NCBI GenBank assembly: GCA_031254315.1
Contig: JAIRUQ010000017.1
Location: 1 to 38,155, forward strand
DNA from: Treponema sp.
GTDB lineage: Bacteria; Spirochaetota; Spirochaetia; Treponematales; Breznakiellaceae
DNA length: 38,155 nucleotides
Direction of reading: 5' to 3'
This document shows positions 17,043 to 26,440 of this stretch, in pieces; the stretch's first letter is position 1, and the number at the start of each line of letters is the position of its first letter. A program made the translations under genes and the position numbers. The notes under the pieces were generated by a model. It had not been told where the DNA came from. It made no database searches and saw nothing but the letters and a program-made list of their open reading frames with translations.

Positions 17043-19585
17043 TATTCCCCCCGCCTAAGCACAATATAACTGTCCGCGTTAAGGTAATTGCCGTTATAAT
17101 TCCAGTCATTATCGCTTAAATTAACAACAACTCTGGTTCCGTCTTCGTATTCAGTAATTGTTATGTCCGGTGATAAAATCGTATGGTTTGTAATAAGCTG
17201 ATTGTACAAATGTCCAAAGTCAGCGTTAAACCGCTGATACAAGGAATCGGCATCCTGCTTCCACTTGCCGTATTCATTGGCATAAAATTGCCTAAACTTT
17301 GTTTCCTGTAGTTCTGCGGTTTCTTCAGCCATAAAACTAAAATAAAGTCCTGAACCGCTCTCAACTGATTTTAACAGGTTTTTTGTATAGTCCTCAGCAA
17401 GATTAATTGCCAATCCGGTGTATGGAACAAGACCGCGAAGAACAATCTGATAGAAAGGAATTGCAGTATCTGTAATTCCATAACCCTGATCATCAAGTTG
17501 CATATCCGTAACTATAGAAGCCCAAGGGACGGAATAGACAAAGCCGCCATTTACAAGTATTCCTTTTCCAGACTGTGCCAGCTGATCAAATTTTTGCTCG
17601 CGCATCATCATGGAAGCTTCACGGCTTACATGGCGTCTATCGTGATAATCTCCGGCAAGTCTTGAACCCATATTTCTGAACGCAATATTCGATATCCCGT
17701 ACGACGAGGCTTTTTTCATAAAATTATCTATCATTCTGTTTATAACGACAGGGCGGGAAAGATAGTTAAGCTTGCCCCACTGTTTGCGTTCGCCAAACCA
17801 AATAAAACTGTAAGGATAACGCTGTACCCTGTCGCGGCTTACATAACGCGCCGCGTCTCTGTATAAGTTAAATCCGCTAAACGCTCCAACGTCTCTCATA
17901 AACATAAAATCAACTTCAGGATAAACTGAATAATTATTTTTTGCCGCCGTGCTTATAATATTTGTAAAATCTCTTTTACTGCCAAGAGAGCTTATCAATT
18001 TGATTTTTGTCGGAACCGTATGATCTACACTGCGGTTAAACCAACCGTTCAGTTTAACATATACATTTTTCCATCCAAAACCGGCAAAATCTTTGATCAT
18101 AGATTCGGCTTCTTTGTAAGAAGTTAGCCTCAAAGGAAGGTCCATGGGGAGACCCAGCCGGTGCTGAGTTTTGTTTACAGCGCCGACTATTTCCACCGCG
18201 ACAGGGACACTGCTTTCCGTAATGCGCCTGCCTTTAAGGTTAGGATAATTATTAATCAGCCATGAACGGTATTCCTTTGCCATTCCCATATATCCGTCTT
18301 CGGCGCAAGGAGTATAACGTAAAGTTATACTCTCACCTTCCGGCAAATTAGGTTCATATAAAAATACTTTCCGCTGGCTTCTGCCCGCAATATCCATTTG
18401 GGCTTTATGAACCATGCTAAAAGTGGGGTATACCCTGTTCCATGAACAATTACGCCCTGAGACATCGGCATATATACTTGCATAAGCGGAGCCTTCTTCT
18501 ATTACACAGAACAAAGCGTTGCCATTCTTTTGAATGCCAAAGGCAGGGTACGGAGCCTTGTCGTCGGTTAAGATAGCCTCGCGCCACATTGCTTCATCGT
18601 GTCCGTAAACATCTATACTGTAGGGATTTTGATTTTGCCTTCCGTTATTAAAGTATATAAGAGCGCCGCTTCCATCCGGCACAAGCATATAGCCGTTATC
18701 ATTTATATCTCCTGCACCCATAAAGGGCATGATATCTAACTTGGTAATGGGATAAACGGGACGGAAACCAATTTTATCAAACGGTACATTAACAACAAGA
18801 GACCTTCCATCCAAAATATAGCGTAGTGTTATGCTAAAAGCAGGTTTTGACGATGCCCCGGTAACAGTGTACCTTTCTGAATCTTCAGAAAAGTCTTGAT
18901 TTGTATAACCTGCGTCTTTGAAATAACCTTCTGCTTCTTCTTTCATATATTCAGGAGTAGTAGCTCTTAGAACATACAATTTCATCTTTGCAAGATCGGG
19001 ATAATCTTCCAGAAGCTGACTCCTGTTGTCGCTTTCAAACAGATTATTAATATTGTAAAGACGGTAAGTGGATTCAACAAACATCCTGTTTTCCCATTCC
19101 ATCTTTTCCAAAAACTCAAGCATTCTTTCTTCGGTCATAGCCGGAGGAATATGGAAATTACGGGCAATATCACCGACTGTATAACGAACTTCCAAAACGC
19201 CGTCCACTACTTCATATTCATAAGCGCCGCGCTGAACGCTGTATATACTTGAATGTAATGTCATGCCAACGCCGGAATTATCGGCGTAATCCAGAGCAAA
19301 TTGGGATTCCATCATGTACTGCGTGATCGCATCAGCAAGCGGGTCCTCGCCAGCCCCAAGAGGATTAGAACGCCATTGTACCCCGTTAGATTTGTTCGTT
19401 AAAATTATTTCAGTGGTATCAGGCAAAAACCTTAATGATAAATAATCATTTTCTAAGACAACATCTTCACTGCTTCCGGCAAACTCATACATCATCACAG
19501 GCTTTGGTCTAACTGTCCTCTTATCACATGAAACAGCCGAGAATAATGCGAAAATAATCAATAACAGCCACGCAACTCTTTTCAC
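17042..19585 (-). CDS. DUF5696-type lipoprotein, possible glycan-active protein
   Basis: 847 residues. Lipoprotein signal peptide with lipobox SAVSC (Cys20). N-terminal half is beta-rich and opens with ENDYLSLRFLPDTTEIILTN, the pattern I associate with DUF5696 proteins found beside sugar ABC transporters in Firmicutes; MGAGDINDNGYMLVPDGSGA follows around 290. The second half (about 470-760) looks like an alpha/beta barrel: WKNVYVKLNGWFNRS, NNYSVYPEVDFMFMRD, YGISNIAFRNMGS, ending in a small beta domain (ITEYEDGTRVVVNLSDN). I infer a surface- or membrane-anchored glycan-binding or hydrolytic role; no catalytic residue can be named. Start preceded by GGGGACAGGTGAAAAG; eight bases after the YIP1 gene. 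Confidence 0.8.
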   Translation of the reverse strand: MKRVAWLLLIIFALFSAVSCDKRTVRPKPVMMYEFAGSSEDVVLENDYLSLRFLPDTTEIILTNKSNGVQWRSNPLGAGEDPLADAITQYMMESQFALDYADNSGVGMTLHSSIYSVQRGAYEYEVVDGVLEVRYTVGDIARNFHIPPAMTEERMLEFLEKMEWENRMFVESTYRLYNINNLFESDNRSQLLEDYPDLAKMKLYVLRATTPEYMKEEAEGYFKDAGYTNQDFSEDSERYTVTGASSKPAFSITLRYILDGRSLVVNVPFDKIGFRPVYPITKLDIMPFMGAGDINDNGYMLVPDGSGALIYFNNGRQNQNPYSIDVYGHDEAMWREAILTDDKAPYPAFGIQKNGNALFCVIEEGSAYASIYADVSGRNCSWNRVYPTFSMVHKAQMDIAGRSQRKVFLYEPNLPEGESITLRYTPCAEDGYMGMAKEYRSWLINNYPNLKGRRITESSVPVAVEIVGAVNKTQHRLGLPMDLPLRLTSYKEAESMIKDFAGFGWKNVYVKLNGWFNRSVDHTVPTKIKLISSLGSKRDFTNIISTAAKNNYSVYPEVDFMFMRDVGAFSGFNLYRDAARYVSRDRVQRYPYSFIWFGERKQWGKLNYLSRPVVINRMIDNFMKKASSYGISNIAFRNMGSRLAGDYHDRRHVSREASMMMREQKFDQLAQSGKGILVNGGFVYSVPWASIVTDMQLDDQGYGITDTAIPFYQIVLRGLVPYTGLAINLAEDYTKNLLKSVESGSGLYFSFMAEETAELQETKFRQFYANEYGKWKQDADSLYQRFNADFGHLYNQLITNHTILSPDITITEYEDGTRVVVNLSDNDWNYNGNYLNADSYIVLRRGE

Positions 19586-19593
19586 CTGTCCCC

Positions 19594-20250
19594 CTACATC
19601 AACCTGAACAAAATTTCTTTATAAAGCGAAATAAAATATGAAAATGCATCGCTTATAAGACTGAAAAATATAACAAAAATAAACACCATTATGCCCATTC
19701 CGACAATTGTCAGTAAACTTGAAAGTATAGTTTTAATAAGGCTATAATCGTGAACCATCATCATTGCGGAAAGTATTAATAAGCCTGTCCACAGAGCGGC
19801 AAATCCGGCAAGCACCCAGTAAATTGAGCCTTCATCAAAGGTGATAAACTGGCTTAACAGGATCATAATTGCGTTAATAATTACATAGGGCGTAAGAGCG
19901 TAGCAGACTGCCATGTAAATCTCGAACATTCTACCCTTGCCGTCCATAAGTGTTGTAAGACTCCAGTTAGCTACAGTCCACAATCCGACAGGGAGCAAAA
20001 TACGCAGAGCAACGATAACCGAATTAAAGTATTCCATGTTAATCGTAACAAACTGGAAATTAGTTAATGTCATACGCAAGACTTCTACTATAACAGCCAA
20101 GGTAATTATGACATTAGCCGCGGCTATGGAACCGCGTTTTTCATGCGTTAAATCCCAAAACCCGTCAAGCGGATGGGTACAAACATACAACGAATATTTA
20201 AGTGTTACGCCAAGGTGTTGCCACCATGCTTTATCGTTAAGGTATTTCAT
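19594..20250 (-). CDS. YIP1-family polytopic membrane protein
   Basis: 218 residues with about five or six hydrophobic segments, preceded by an amphipathic cytoplasmic stretch CTHPLDGFWDLTHEKRGSIAAA typical of bacterial YIP1-domain proteins. Motifs NWSLTTLMDGKGRMFEIYMAVCYALTPYVI also fit that family. Bacterial YIP1 proteins have no settled function. Its ATG overlaps the TGA of the NHL-TPR gene (ATGA), and DUF5696 follows by eight bases, so the three genes form a translationally linked unit set between the two permease pairs. Confidence 0.8.
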   Translation of the reverse strand: MKYLNDKAWWQHLGVTLKYSLYVCTHPLDGFWDLTHEKRGSIAAANVIITLAVIVEVLRMTLTNFQFVTINMEYFNSVIVALRILLPVGLWTVANWSLTTLMDGKGRMFEIYMAVCYALTPYVIINAIMILLSQFITFDEGSIYWVLAGFAALWTGLLILSAMMMVHDYSLIKTILSSLLTIVGMGIMVFIFVIFFSLISDAFSYFISLYKEILFRLM

Positions 20251-21692
20251 GCTTCCCTAATCTCCCTGACAGTTCTAATAGAAAATTTGATAGCAGGCGG
20301 CAAAATAATAATGACTCCTAAAATTATAAGTATCCACCAAAGATTTTTTTCTATCCATTGTTTGCGGTACAACTGAAAAGCTTTTCCATAACCTTCACGG
20401 TAATGTTTCAGCTTGTAGTATTTCATCGCTTTTTGGTATTCACCCTGTCTAAGCGCCGCTCTGCCTATGCCAATATAAGCAAGGTCATAATTTCCGTTCA
20501 TTTTTAAAACATTTTCCCATATTTCTGCAGAAGTCTCATAACGACCGGCTTTATATTCATCCAACGCTTTGTTAATCATAGCCCCGTACCCTGTAAGATC
20601 AAAACGTGTAAGAGCGCCGGTTCTTGAATCAAGCGCGTAAAGAGAATAGCCCATCTTCTCGAGAGCGACAGGCTGATCAAAAGAACCTTCGCGGTTAGCA
20701 TGACCGCCGAAAGCATAGAGAAAATTCCCCTGAAAGTCATAAACAAAAATCCGCCCGCGCATTCTGTCAAAGCAGGCATAAGAATCATTATCAAAAGCAA
20801 CTACATCAATAAATCTGGAACGACCGGAAATTCCTCCGGCATTGCCATAAACCAAATCGCCAACCGGCTTTTCATAACCGTTACGGATCAGAATATCCTG
20901 TCCCATTGCATTAAGCCGCCTGACAGGTTCTGTATCCCCTGTAGAGTTTGAAACATAGACAAAACCGTCCTTATCCAGAGCAACATTACTGTACTCGGTA
21001 GGAATAAACAGATCCATCCGTTTTTTCTGTTCATCTGTAGAAAGAAGTTTCCATATATAGTCAACAATTTTAACAGACACCTTGTTGGCTCCCATATAGC
21101 CGGAAAATTCATAACGGCTGTCAAATTCCATAAGCCCTTTGTTTATGTTACTTGCTTGAACAAATAAACGGTTAGCAAAATCAACTACTAATTTAGCAGG
21201 AATAAACACAGAATCTTCATTAAGGCTTTCATCTTCCGGTTTATAAATAGCATGAATAAAATTCCAGTTGTTATCCAGAATTAAAACCCGGTTGTTTTTG
21301 TTATCGGAAATATAAAGATTACCGTCCCTGTTTTCAAAAATATCCATTGGGTAATGAAAATTTGATCGAACGCCGTCAATCATCACGGAAGAGACATTCG
21401 CAACCACAACATACTCACCATTTTCCCGCATTTCCAGTTTTATTATTCTGTTGTTTCCCGAATCACAGATATATATACGGTTGTCACGGATAAAAAGTCC
21501 CTGCGGATCATTAAAATTCCCAACTCCCAAAGTCGTCCCAAGAATATAAGCGCCTACCCGGTAAGCATCGGGGGAAGCAACCTGCTCATTCCAAAAATCA
21601 TAGTTGTATGTGTAGTTGGACGGAGCCGCGTAAAGAGAGAAAGAAAGAGAAACCATTGCCAAAAACAACAAACCAATAATCTTTGTTTTCAT
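20247..21692 (-). CDS. NHL-propeller / TPR protein with signal peptide and C-terminal anchor
   Basis: About 481 residues. Signal peptide MKTKIIGLLFLAMVSLSFSLYA; then a propeller of NHL-like repeats (FNDPQGLFIRDNRIYICDSG, YPMDIFENRDGNLYISDNKN, NVALDKDGFVYVSNS, GSFDQPVALEKMGYSLYALD); then two TPR-like helical pairs (YKAGRYETSAEIWENVLKMN, ALRQGEYQKAMKYYKLKHY); then one C-terminal membrane segment (WWILIILGVIIILPPAIKF). So the propeller and TPR face the periplasm. I start at the ATG at 21692, which carries the signal peptide and overlaps the permease stop as ATGA; the open frame extends to 21932 but that part lies inside the permease gene. Role unknown; sugar sensing or transporter scaffolding are possible. 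Confidence 0.82.
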   Translation of the reverse strand: MKTKIIGLLFLAMVSLSFSLYAAPSNYTYNYDFWNEQVASPDAYRVGAYILGTTLGVGNFNDPQGLFIRDNRIYICDSGNNRIIKLEMRENGEYVVVANVSSVMIDGVRSNFHYPMDIFENRDGNLYISDNKNNRVLILDNNWNFIHAIYKPEDESLNEDSVFIPAKLVVDFANRLFVQASNINKGLMEFDSRYEFSGYMGANKVSVKIVDYIWKLLSTDEQKKRMDLFIPTEYSNVALDKDGFVYVSNSTGDTEPVRRLNAMGQDILIRNGYEKPVGDLVYGNAGGISGRSRFIDVVAFDNDSYACFDRMRGRIFVYDFQGNFLYAFGGHANREGSFDQPVALEKMGYSLYALDSRTGALTRFDLTGYGAMINKALDEYKAGRYETSAEIWENVLKMNGNYDLAYIGIGRAALRQGEYQKAMKYYKLKHYREGYGKAFQLYRKQWIEKNLWWILIILGVIIILPPAIKFSIRTVREIREA

Positions 21693-22561
21693 TCTTTTAT
21701 CCCCGAGCTTGCCATTGTTTGCAGAACGTTGCTCTGCGCAAATATGAACATTACAAGCGGAACGATCATTACAAAGAGCGTTACTGCGGCTCCAACGCCG
21801 GTACGCGCAATACCGCCTGTGATAATCTGCCCAAGCGCGTAAGGCAGTGTCTTTAATTGTTCTGAATATATAAAGTTGGAAGCTCTCGCGTTCCAGAGGT
21901 TCTGCACAGAGAAGATCATTACTGTAAGCCATGCAGGTTTAATCATGGGCATAACTATCCATATAAAAATACGGAACTCCTTCGCGCCGTCTACCTTTGC
22001 CGCTTCCAGTAATGAATCGGGTATGGTGTCTATAAACTGTTTTAAAAGGAAGAAGCCCATAGGCATAGCGAAAGCCGGAATAATTACAGAGAGGAATGTA
22101 TCAACCCATCCAAGGGCGCTCATTACAAGGTAGTTTGGAATTGCCGTTACATAACCGGAGAACATAAGGGTAATGATTACGCCCTGAAAGAAAATCTTTG
22201 AACCGGGGAACTTGTACTTGGAAACTACAAACGCGCCCATAGAAGCGATTATGATCAACCCGACAGTTCCGACAACTGTAATAAAAACCGTATTAAAAAT
22301 ATAACGAGAGAAAGTAACCCAAGACTTACTCATGATGATAAACAAATCCTGAAAGTTATTCATCGTAGGACGCTGTACAAAAAGTTTCGGCGGGAACAGA
22401 AAGATTTCGTTCATTGGTTTGAACGCGTTATTGATAGCGAATACAAGCGGATAGGCGAAGAAAAGCCCAAAAACTGTAAGGATTGTAATGATAAACGCAT
22501 CGCCGCCGTAAGAACGGTTAAGCCTTTTGCCGCCAATTAATTTCTTAGGTTTCTTATTCAT
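21689..22561 (-). CDS. Carbohydrate ABC transporter permease (MalG type), first pair
   Basis: 290 residues, six hydrophobic segments, EAA loop LEAAKVDGAKEFRIFIWIVMP (about 185-205), a textbook match. Typical C-terminus ending LQTMASSGIKE. Start ATG preceded by AAGGGGTAG. It follows its MalF-type partner by nine bases and its stop overlaps the NHL-TPR start. The residues of the EAA loop indicate docking to a MsmX/UgpC-type ATPase, which is not encoded nearby. Confidence 0.95.
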   Translation of the reverse strand: MNKKPKKLIGGKRLNRSYGGDAFIITILTVFGLFFAYPLVFAINNAFKPMNEIFLFPPKLFVQRPTMNNFQDLFIIMSKSWVTFSRYIFNTVFITVVGTVGLIIIASMGAFVVSKYKFPGSKIFFQGVIITLMFSGYVTAIPNYLVMSALGWVDTFLSVIIPAFAMPMGFFLLKQFIDTIPDSLLEAAKVDGAKEFRIFIWIVMPMIKPAWLTVMIFSVQNLWNARASNFIYSEQLKTLPYALGQIITGGIARTGVGAAVTLFVMIVPLVMFIFAQSNVLQTMASSGIKE

Positions 22562-22570
22562 ATCTACCCC

Positions 22571-23503
22571 TTAAGTTCCTACCCGTCGCAACATTTTCTG
22601 GATAACGGCATTACAAACAATCATTGTAAAGAACAATATTGTCGCTATTGCGGATGCGTACCCCATTTCAAAACGGATAGAGCCGTAGTCTACAAGGTGG
22701 TTTACAACCGTATGTACTGCATAGTCCGTACTTGGGAAGCCCGCAAGAGCGACAGTAACATCCGCAACTCCGAATGATTGGGTAATTGCCATAACCGCGC
22801 CAAACATCAACATCCCCTTCATGTTTGGTAAAGTGATATACCAAAGCTCCTGCCAGCGGTTCGAAATCCCGTCTACAAGACCGGCTTCGTAAAGAGTCGG
22901 GTCTATGGTAGAAAGTCCGGCAAGGAAGGCGAGGAAGCCCGCGCCTAAGCTCATCCACAGGATAACTATTAACATTACCGGCATCATGTACTTAGGATCG
23001 GTCAGCCAAAGCACAGGCTGATCGAGAATACCAATGCTCATTAAAATACCGTTTATGTAACCGTAAGCGTCGCCTGAGAATATCAACGCCCAAATCATGT
23101 AAACAGCGCCGGAGATTGAAGGCGCGTAAAAAATCAAAGTAACAAAAGCGCGAATATAACGCGGCAGTTCATTAATAAACCACGCAAACAAAAACGCCGC
23201 GACATAACCAATTGGTCCTGTGATTGCCGCCATAATGAATGTGTTTTTTAACGATATTAAAAATACATCGTCAGCCAGCAAAAGATTGATATAATTACGC
23301 AAGCCAAGAAACTTGGGCGGCTCAAGGACGTTAAAATATGTAAAACTGAAAAATATTGATATTAAAACAGGAGCGACATAGAAAAGTAGAAAGACTATCG
23401 CATAAGGGGCAAGAAAGAGATAACATGTCCGGTGGTTATAAATATCCTTTGCGCGTCTTTCTTCTTTAATCCTTATATTTGAAAGATACTTAGAAAAACT
23501 CAT
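22571..23503 (-). CDS. Sugar ABC transporter permease (MalF type), first pair
   Basis: 310 residues, six hydrophobic segments. EAA loop reads YEAGLVDGISNRWQELWYITLP (about 205-226): the second Ala of EAA is Gly and DGA is DGI, mild deviations seen in other MalF-type permeases. Preceded by GGGGGGAATA, eight bases after the stop of the 963-residue binding fusion. It and the next gene form the first permease pair. Confidence 0.94.
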   Translation of the reverse strand: MSFSKYLSNIRIKEERRAKDIYNHRTCYLFLAPYAIVFLLFYVAPVLISIFFSFTYFNVLEPPKFLGLRNYINLLLADDVFLISLKNTFIMAAITGPIGYVAAFLFAWFINELPRYIRAFVTLIFYAPSISGAVYMIWALIFSGDAYGYINGILMSIGILDQPVLWLTDPKYMMPVMLIVILWMSLGAGFLAFLAGLSTIDPTLYEAGLVDGISNRWQELWYITLPNMKGMLMFGAVMAITQSFGVADVTVALAGFPSTDYAVHTVVNHLVDYGSIRFEMGYASAIATILFFTMIVCNAVIQKMLRRVGT

Positions 23504-23511
23504 TATTCCCC

Positions 23512-26403
23512 CTACTCCAGACCAAACTCTTTTCGTTTTTTAATCAACTCATCGTTGATTGTGATGGTATAATCCAACAAGGTTTCCCGCGTATCCTGAC
23601 CCTCGTTCAATATGAGGCGCGACGCATTTGTGATATGGCGGCTTACAAAGTAACCGCCCGGCACTTCAGGTACGCCTACAGTCCACTGGCGCTGTTCATC
23701 AAGAACCGCCATTTGTTCTGAACCCCACGAAAGCCGCCTGAAAGCATTGTAATTTGCCGTCGGGTAGCGCGCCGCCGCACCCATGATACTTTCAAGTTCA
23801 CGCCCAAATCTAAGCTGAGTGTCTTCGCTTATCCACCACTTCATAAATTCCCATGCTAAGTCGGGGCGTTTAGCGTTTGAAAAAATCATAGAAGCTAAAG
23901 TTCCCGTCGAGACAGAGCGGTTAATAGTTCCGTCAGCCTTAGGTAGCCCCGGCATTCTGGCAAATCCCCAAAGACCGCGAAGTTCCGGTGCGAAAACTTC
24001 CAATGTGTTAAAGTTTGTATAGTCCGCAAAAGCAAGCGGCATTTCTCCCGTACGGAAGCGGTTTACAAAATCGTAAACCACCGGCACTTTATAATGTGTA
24101 AAAAACTTCGTGTAAACATCAAAAGCTTCGATGGCAATTTCGCTATCTAAAAGAGTACGCGAGCCATCCTCATTGTAAAGCCGTCCGTCACGCTGGAATA
24201 GGTGAGCCAAAAAGTTTGAAAAGTCGATGCTTGTTTGTATGTTGGTCGCAACAGAAGGAATACCGACATTCATATTGCTTTTTTGAATAATCGGAAGAAT
24301 GTTGATTAAATCATCCCATGTATTGGGAATAGAAATGTTCAGTTCTTCAAAAATATCTTTTCTGTAGAACATTACATGGAAATACTGTGTTTCCGGCAAG
24401 GCGTATACGCCGCCTTGAAACATAAACGGAATAACAACGCTTGGATGCAGTTCCTTTATTATATCATCGTAACCGGGGAGTTTGGAAATATCCACGACTG
24501 CGCTTCGGACAGCATAGTTTACGGGATCAACCTGAGGCACGGTAAGCGCCATATCCGGTCCTGTACCGGCAACAACAGCAGGCAGAACCGCGTCAGCCGC
24601 TACAAGTTTTACGTTTACCTTTATCCCCGTTAAAGGAGTAAAGGTGTCATCTATCATTGATTTGAGGATCGTACTTTGATCGCGTCCGGCAAGAATCCAA
24701 ACTTCTACAACATTAGGGTCTTTTTTGCCGTAATCGTCTCCAAGATTGTTGTAATCAACGAAGAACGAAGCAAAGAAGGAGCGAATCTCATGCGAAGCCG
24801 AGACAAAGAAATTCTCACCTACCTTCGGTATTTTTGCTCCAGCCGCGCTGACAAAAAAAGAGTCAATATCAAGCTGTGATTGGGAAAGAGCAAGCAAGCT
24901 GTCGCCAAGAGAGCTGATATTTGATTTAAAGTTGATAAGTGTCCTGGGAATTTTAGCCGGGCGTCTGACAAAAAGTTCAAGTTGACGCGCAAGCGTCAAT
25001 GTAGCGGCGGCTTGCGCGCTTCGCTCACCGGAATAGCGGGTTAAATCGTCAACCAGTTTGTAGAGTATTCTGCTTTCAAACTCCATCGCTTCGATAACTT
25101 CAGGATAAACATCCTCAACGCGATAATCGCGGAAAATATCAGGCTCAGGACCTGTCAACACAAGGATTTTGCGGTAAATGGCATTCAGCCGGTAAACGCT
25201 TTCTTCCATTACGTTCAGCATTTCACCCATGCCGCCAAGAGTTGCCTGAACACGGAGGGTATGACTGCCGGAATTAAGCGGAAAGAGCATTTCCCCTTGA
25301 GCATCGCTAAGTGTAGTAAGCCTCCATTTATTGTTATATCTGAAAGGCACTGAGGCAAGTTCCTGACATGGAACCTCTCCGTCTATCATTATGGTACGGT
25401 TTGAAACAAAACCGCGGTTATAATTCTGTCTGGCTTTTATTGAAATGCGGTACATTCCGTTTTCCGGCACTTCAAAGTCCCACTCTATCCACTGCCCTGC
25501 CACACGCCAGTTCTGACCGCCAATCATATTAAGCTTGATTTTTGCAACACTGGCAGGGTCTGTCGCGCCCGAAGAGCGATCGTAAATAGGATAAAGCGAA
25601 GGATCGGATCTCCGCACAGCTTTTTCGCCTTGTACCTTTAATAAATAATCACTGCGGCTATTTCTGTAGCGATTCGTGTCTACTTTGGAAATGTAATCAC
25701 GGTAACTGCCGGTTACGACAGGGGCTTTTAATGAAAGAGAGCGAATTGCCAGCGGTTCATTTACGCCCGTAAGCCTGATGGTGTTAGCGCCTTGCCGGAA
25801 ATAGAAAACATAAGGCTCTGTAATATAACCCAAAGCATCCCTGAACAATACGGATTCCCATCGCGGTTTTTCAATCTGAGAAGCGCGAATTTCGTTTCCT
25901 TGATTATCATAGCGTCCGTTTCCGCCGTCACCCCAGATACGCTGGAGCGAAAGCCTGTCCGCGCCAAGGAACGGGGTTTCGCCGTTGATAAAAAGAGAGC
26001 GTTCTACTTCTATACCGCGTGACGGGAGGGGGAAATATTCAAGTTGCATAAAATAAAGCCCGGCGCTTTCAACATTGACCGTATATTCAACAAAACTTAC
26101 CTCTTCTGTCTGAAGTACCCGCGCTGAATTTTCAAAATTATCAAGCGTAGAGGCTCCTTGTGCGGATGTATACGCAAAAATATCTATAGGGATATCCCGC
26201 TGTCCTGCAGGAACATCAGCATAGCGTTCCAAGTAGCGGGAGTATGTATTTGTTCTTCCGGTGCTTGCGCCGCTCAGATCATAACCGGCATATTTTTCCG
26301 AGAAATCCGGCTCCTGTCTTCCGGCGGCTAAAATTATAATCACCACTAAAACAACAACAGCGGCAATTATTAAAACTTTGCTTTTAGAAATCTTTTCAAA
26401 CAT
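23512..26403 (-). CDS. Membrane-anchored fusion: two beta-sandwich regions plus ABC solute-binding domain
   Basis: 963 residues, about twice the length of a normal sugar-binding protein. Membrane anchor at about 9-27 with no lipobox Cys and no clear cleavage site. Region 1 (about 90-230) and region 2 (about 285-400) look like galactose-binding-type beta sandwiches, for example SFVEYTVNVESAGLYFMQLE with RSLFINGE, and QWIEWDFEVPENGMYRISIK with RTIMIDGE. A helical linker follows (about 405-555). The C-terminal 400 residues are a family 1 solute-binding domain (VEVWILAGRDQSTILKSMID, VVAGTGPDMALTVPQ, YALPETQYFHVMFYRKDIFEEL, WEFMKWWISEDTQLRFG). It would hold ligand at the outer face for the permease pair just downstream. 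The ribosome site is weak (AGAGAA); 37 bases separate it from GH5. Confidence 0.85.
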   Translation of the reverse strand: MFEKISKSKVLIIAAVVVLVVIIILAAGRQEPDFSEKYAGYDLSGASTGRTNTYSRYLERYADVPAGQRDIPIDIFAYTSAQGASTLDNFENSARVLQTEEVSFVEYTVNVESAGLYFMQLEYFPLPSRGIEVERSLFINGETPFLGADRLSLQRIWGDGGNGRYDNQGNEIRASQIEKPRWESVLFRDALGYITEPYVFYFRQGANTIRLTGVNEPLAIRSLSLKAPVVTGSYRDYISKVDTNRYRNSRSDYLLKVQGEKAVRRSDPSLYPIYDRSSGATDPASVAKIKLNMIGGQNWRVAGQWIEWDFEVPENGMYRISIKARQNYNRGFVSNRTIMIDGEVPCQELASVPFRYNNKWRLTTLSDAQGEMLFPLNSGSHTLRVQATLGGMGEMLNVMEESVYRLNAIYRKILVLTGPEPDIFRDYRVEDVYPEVIEAMEFESRILYKLVDDLTRYSGERSAQAAATLTLARQLELFVRRPAKIPRTLINFKSNISSLGDSLLALSQSQLDIDSFFVSAAGAKIPKVGENFFVSASHEIRSFFASFFVDYNNLGDDYGKKDPNVVEVWILAGRDQSTILKSMIDDTFTPLTGIKVNVKLVAADAVLPAVVAGTGPDMALTVPQVDPVNYAVRSAVVDISKLPGYDDIIKELHPSVVIPFMFQGGVYALPETQYFHVMFYRKDIFEELNISIPNTWDDLINILPIIQKSNMNVGIPSVATNIQTSIDFSNFLAHLFQRDGRLYNEDGSRTLLDSEIAIEAFDVYTKFFTHYKVPVVYDFVNRFRTGEMPLAFADYTNFNTLEVFAPELRGLWGFARMPGLPKADGTINRSVSTGTLASMIFSNAKRPDLAWEFMKWWISEDTQLRFGRELESIMGAAARYPTANYNAFRRLSWGSEQMAVLDEQRQWTVGVPEVPGGYFVSRHITNASRLILNEGQDTRETLLDYTITINDELIKKRKEFGLE

Positions 26404-26440
26404 TTCTCTGACAGCCTTTGTTCATAAAATTTATCTATAC

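Noticed and set aside
21693..21932. N-terminal extension of the NHL-TPR protein by 80 residues
   Set aside because: It lies inside the upstream permease gene, reads like out-of-frame sequence, and precedes a perfect signal peptide whose ATG overlaps the permease stop.
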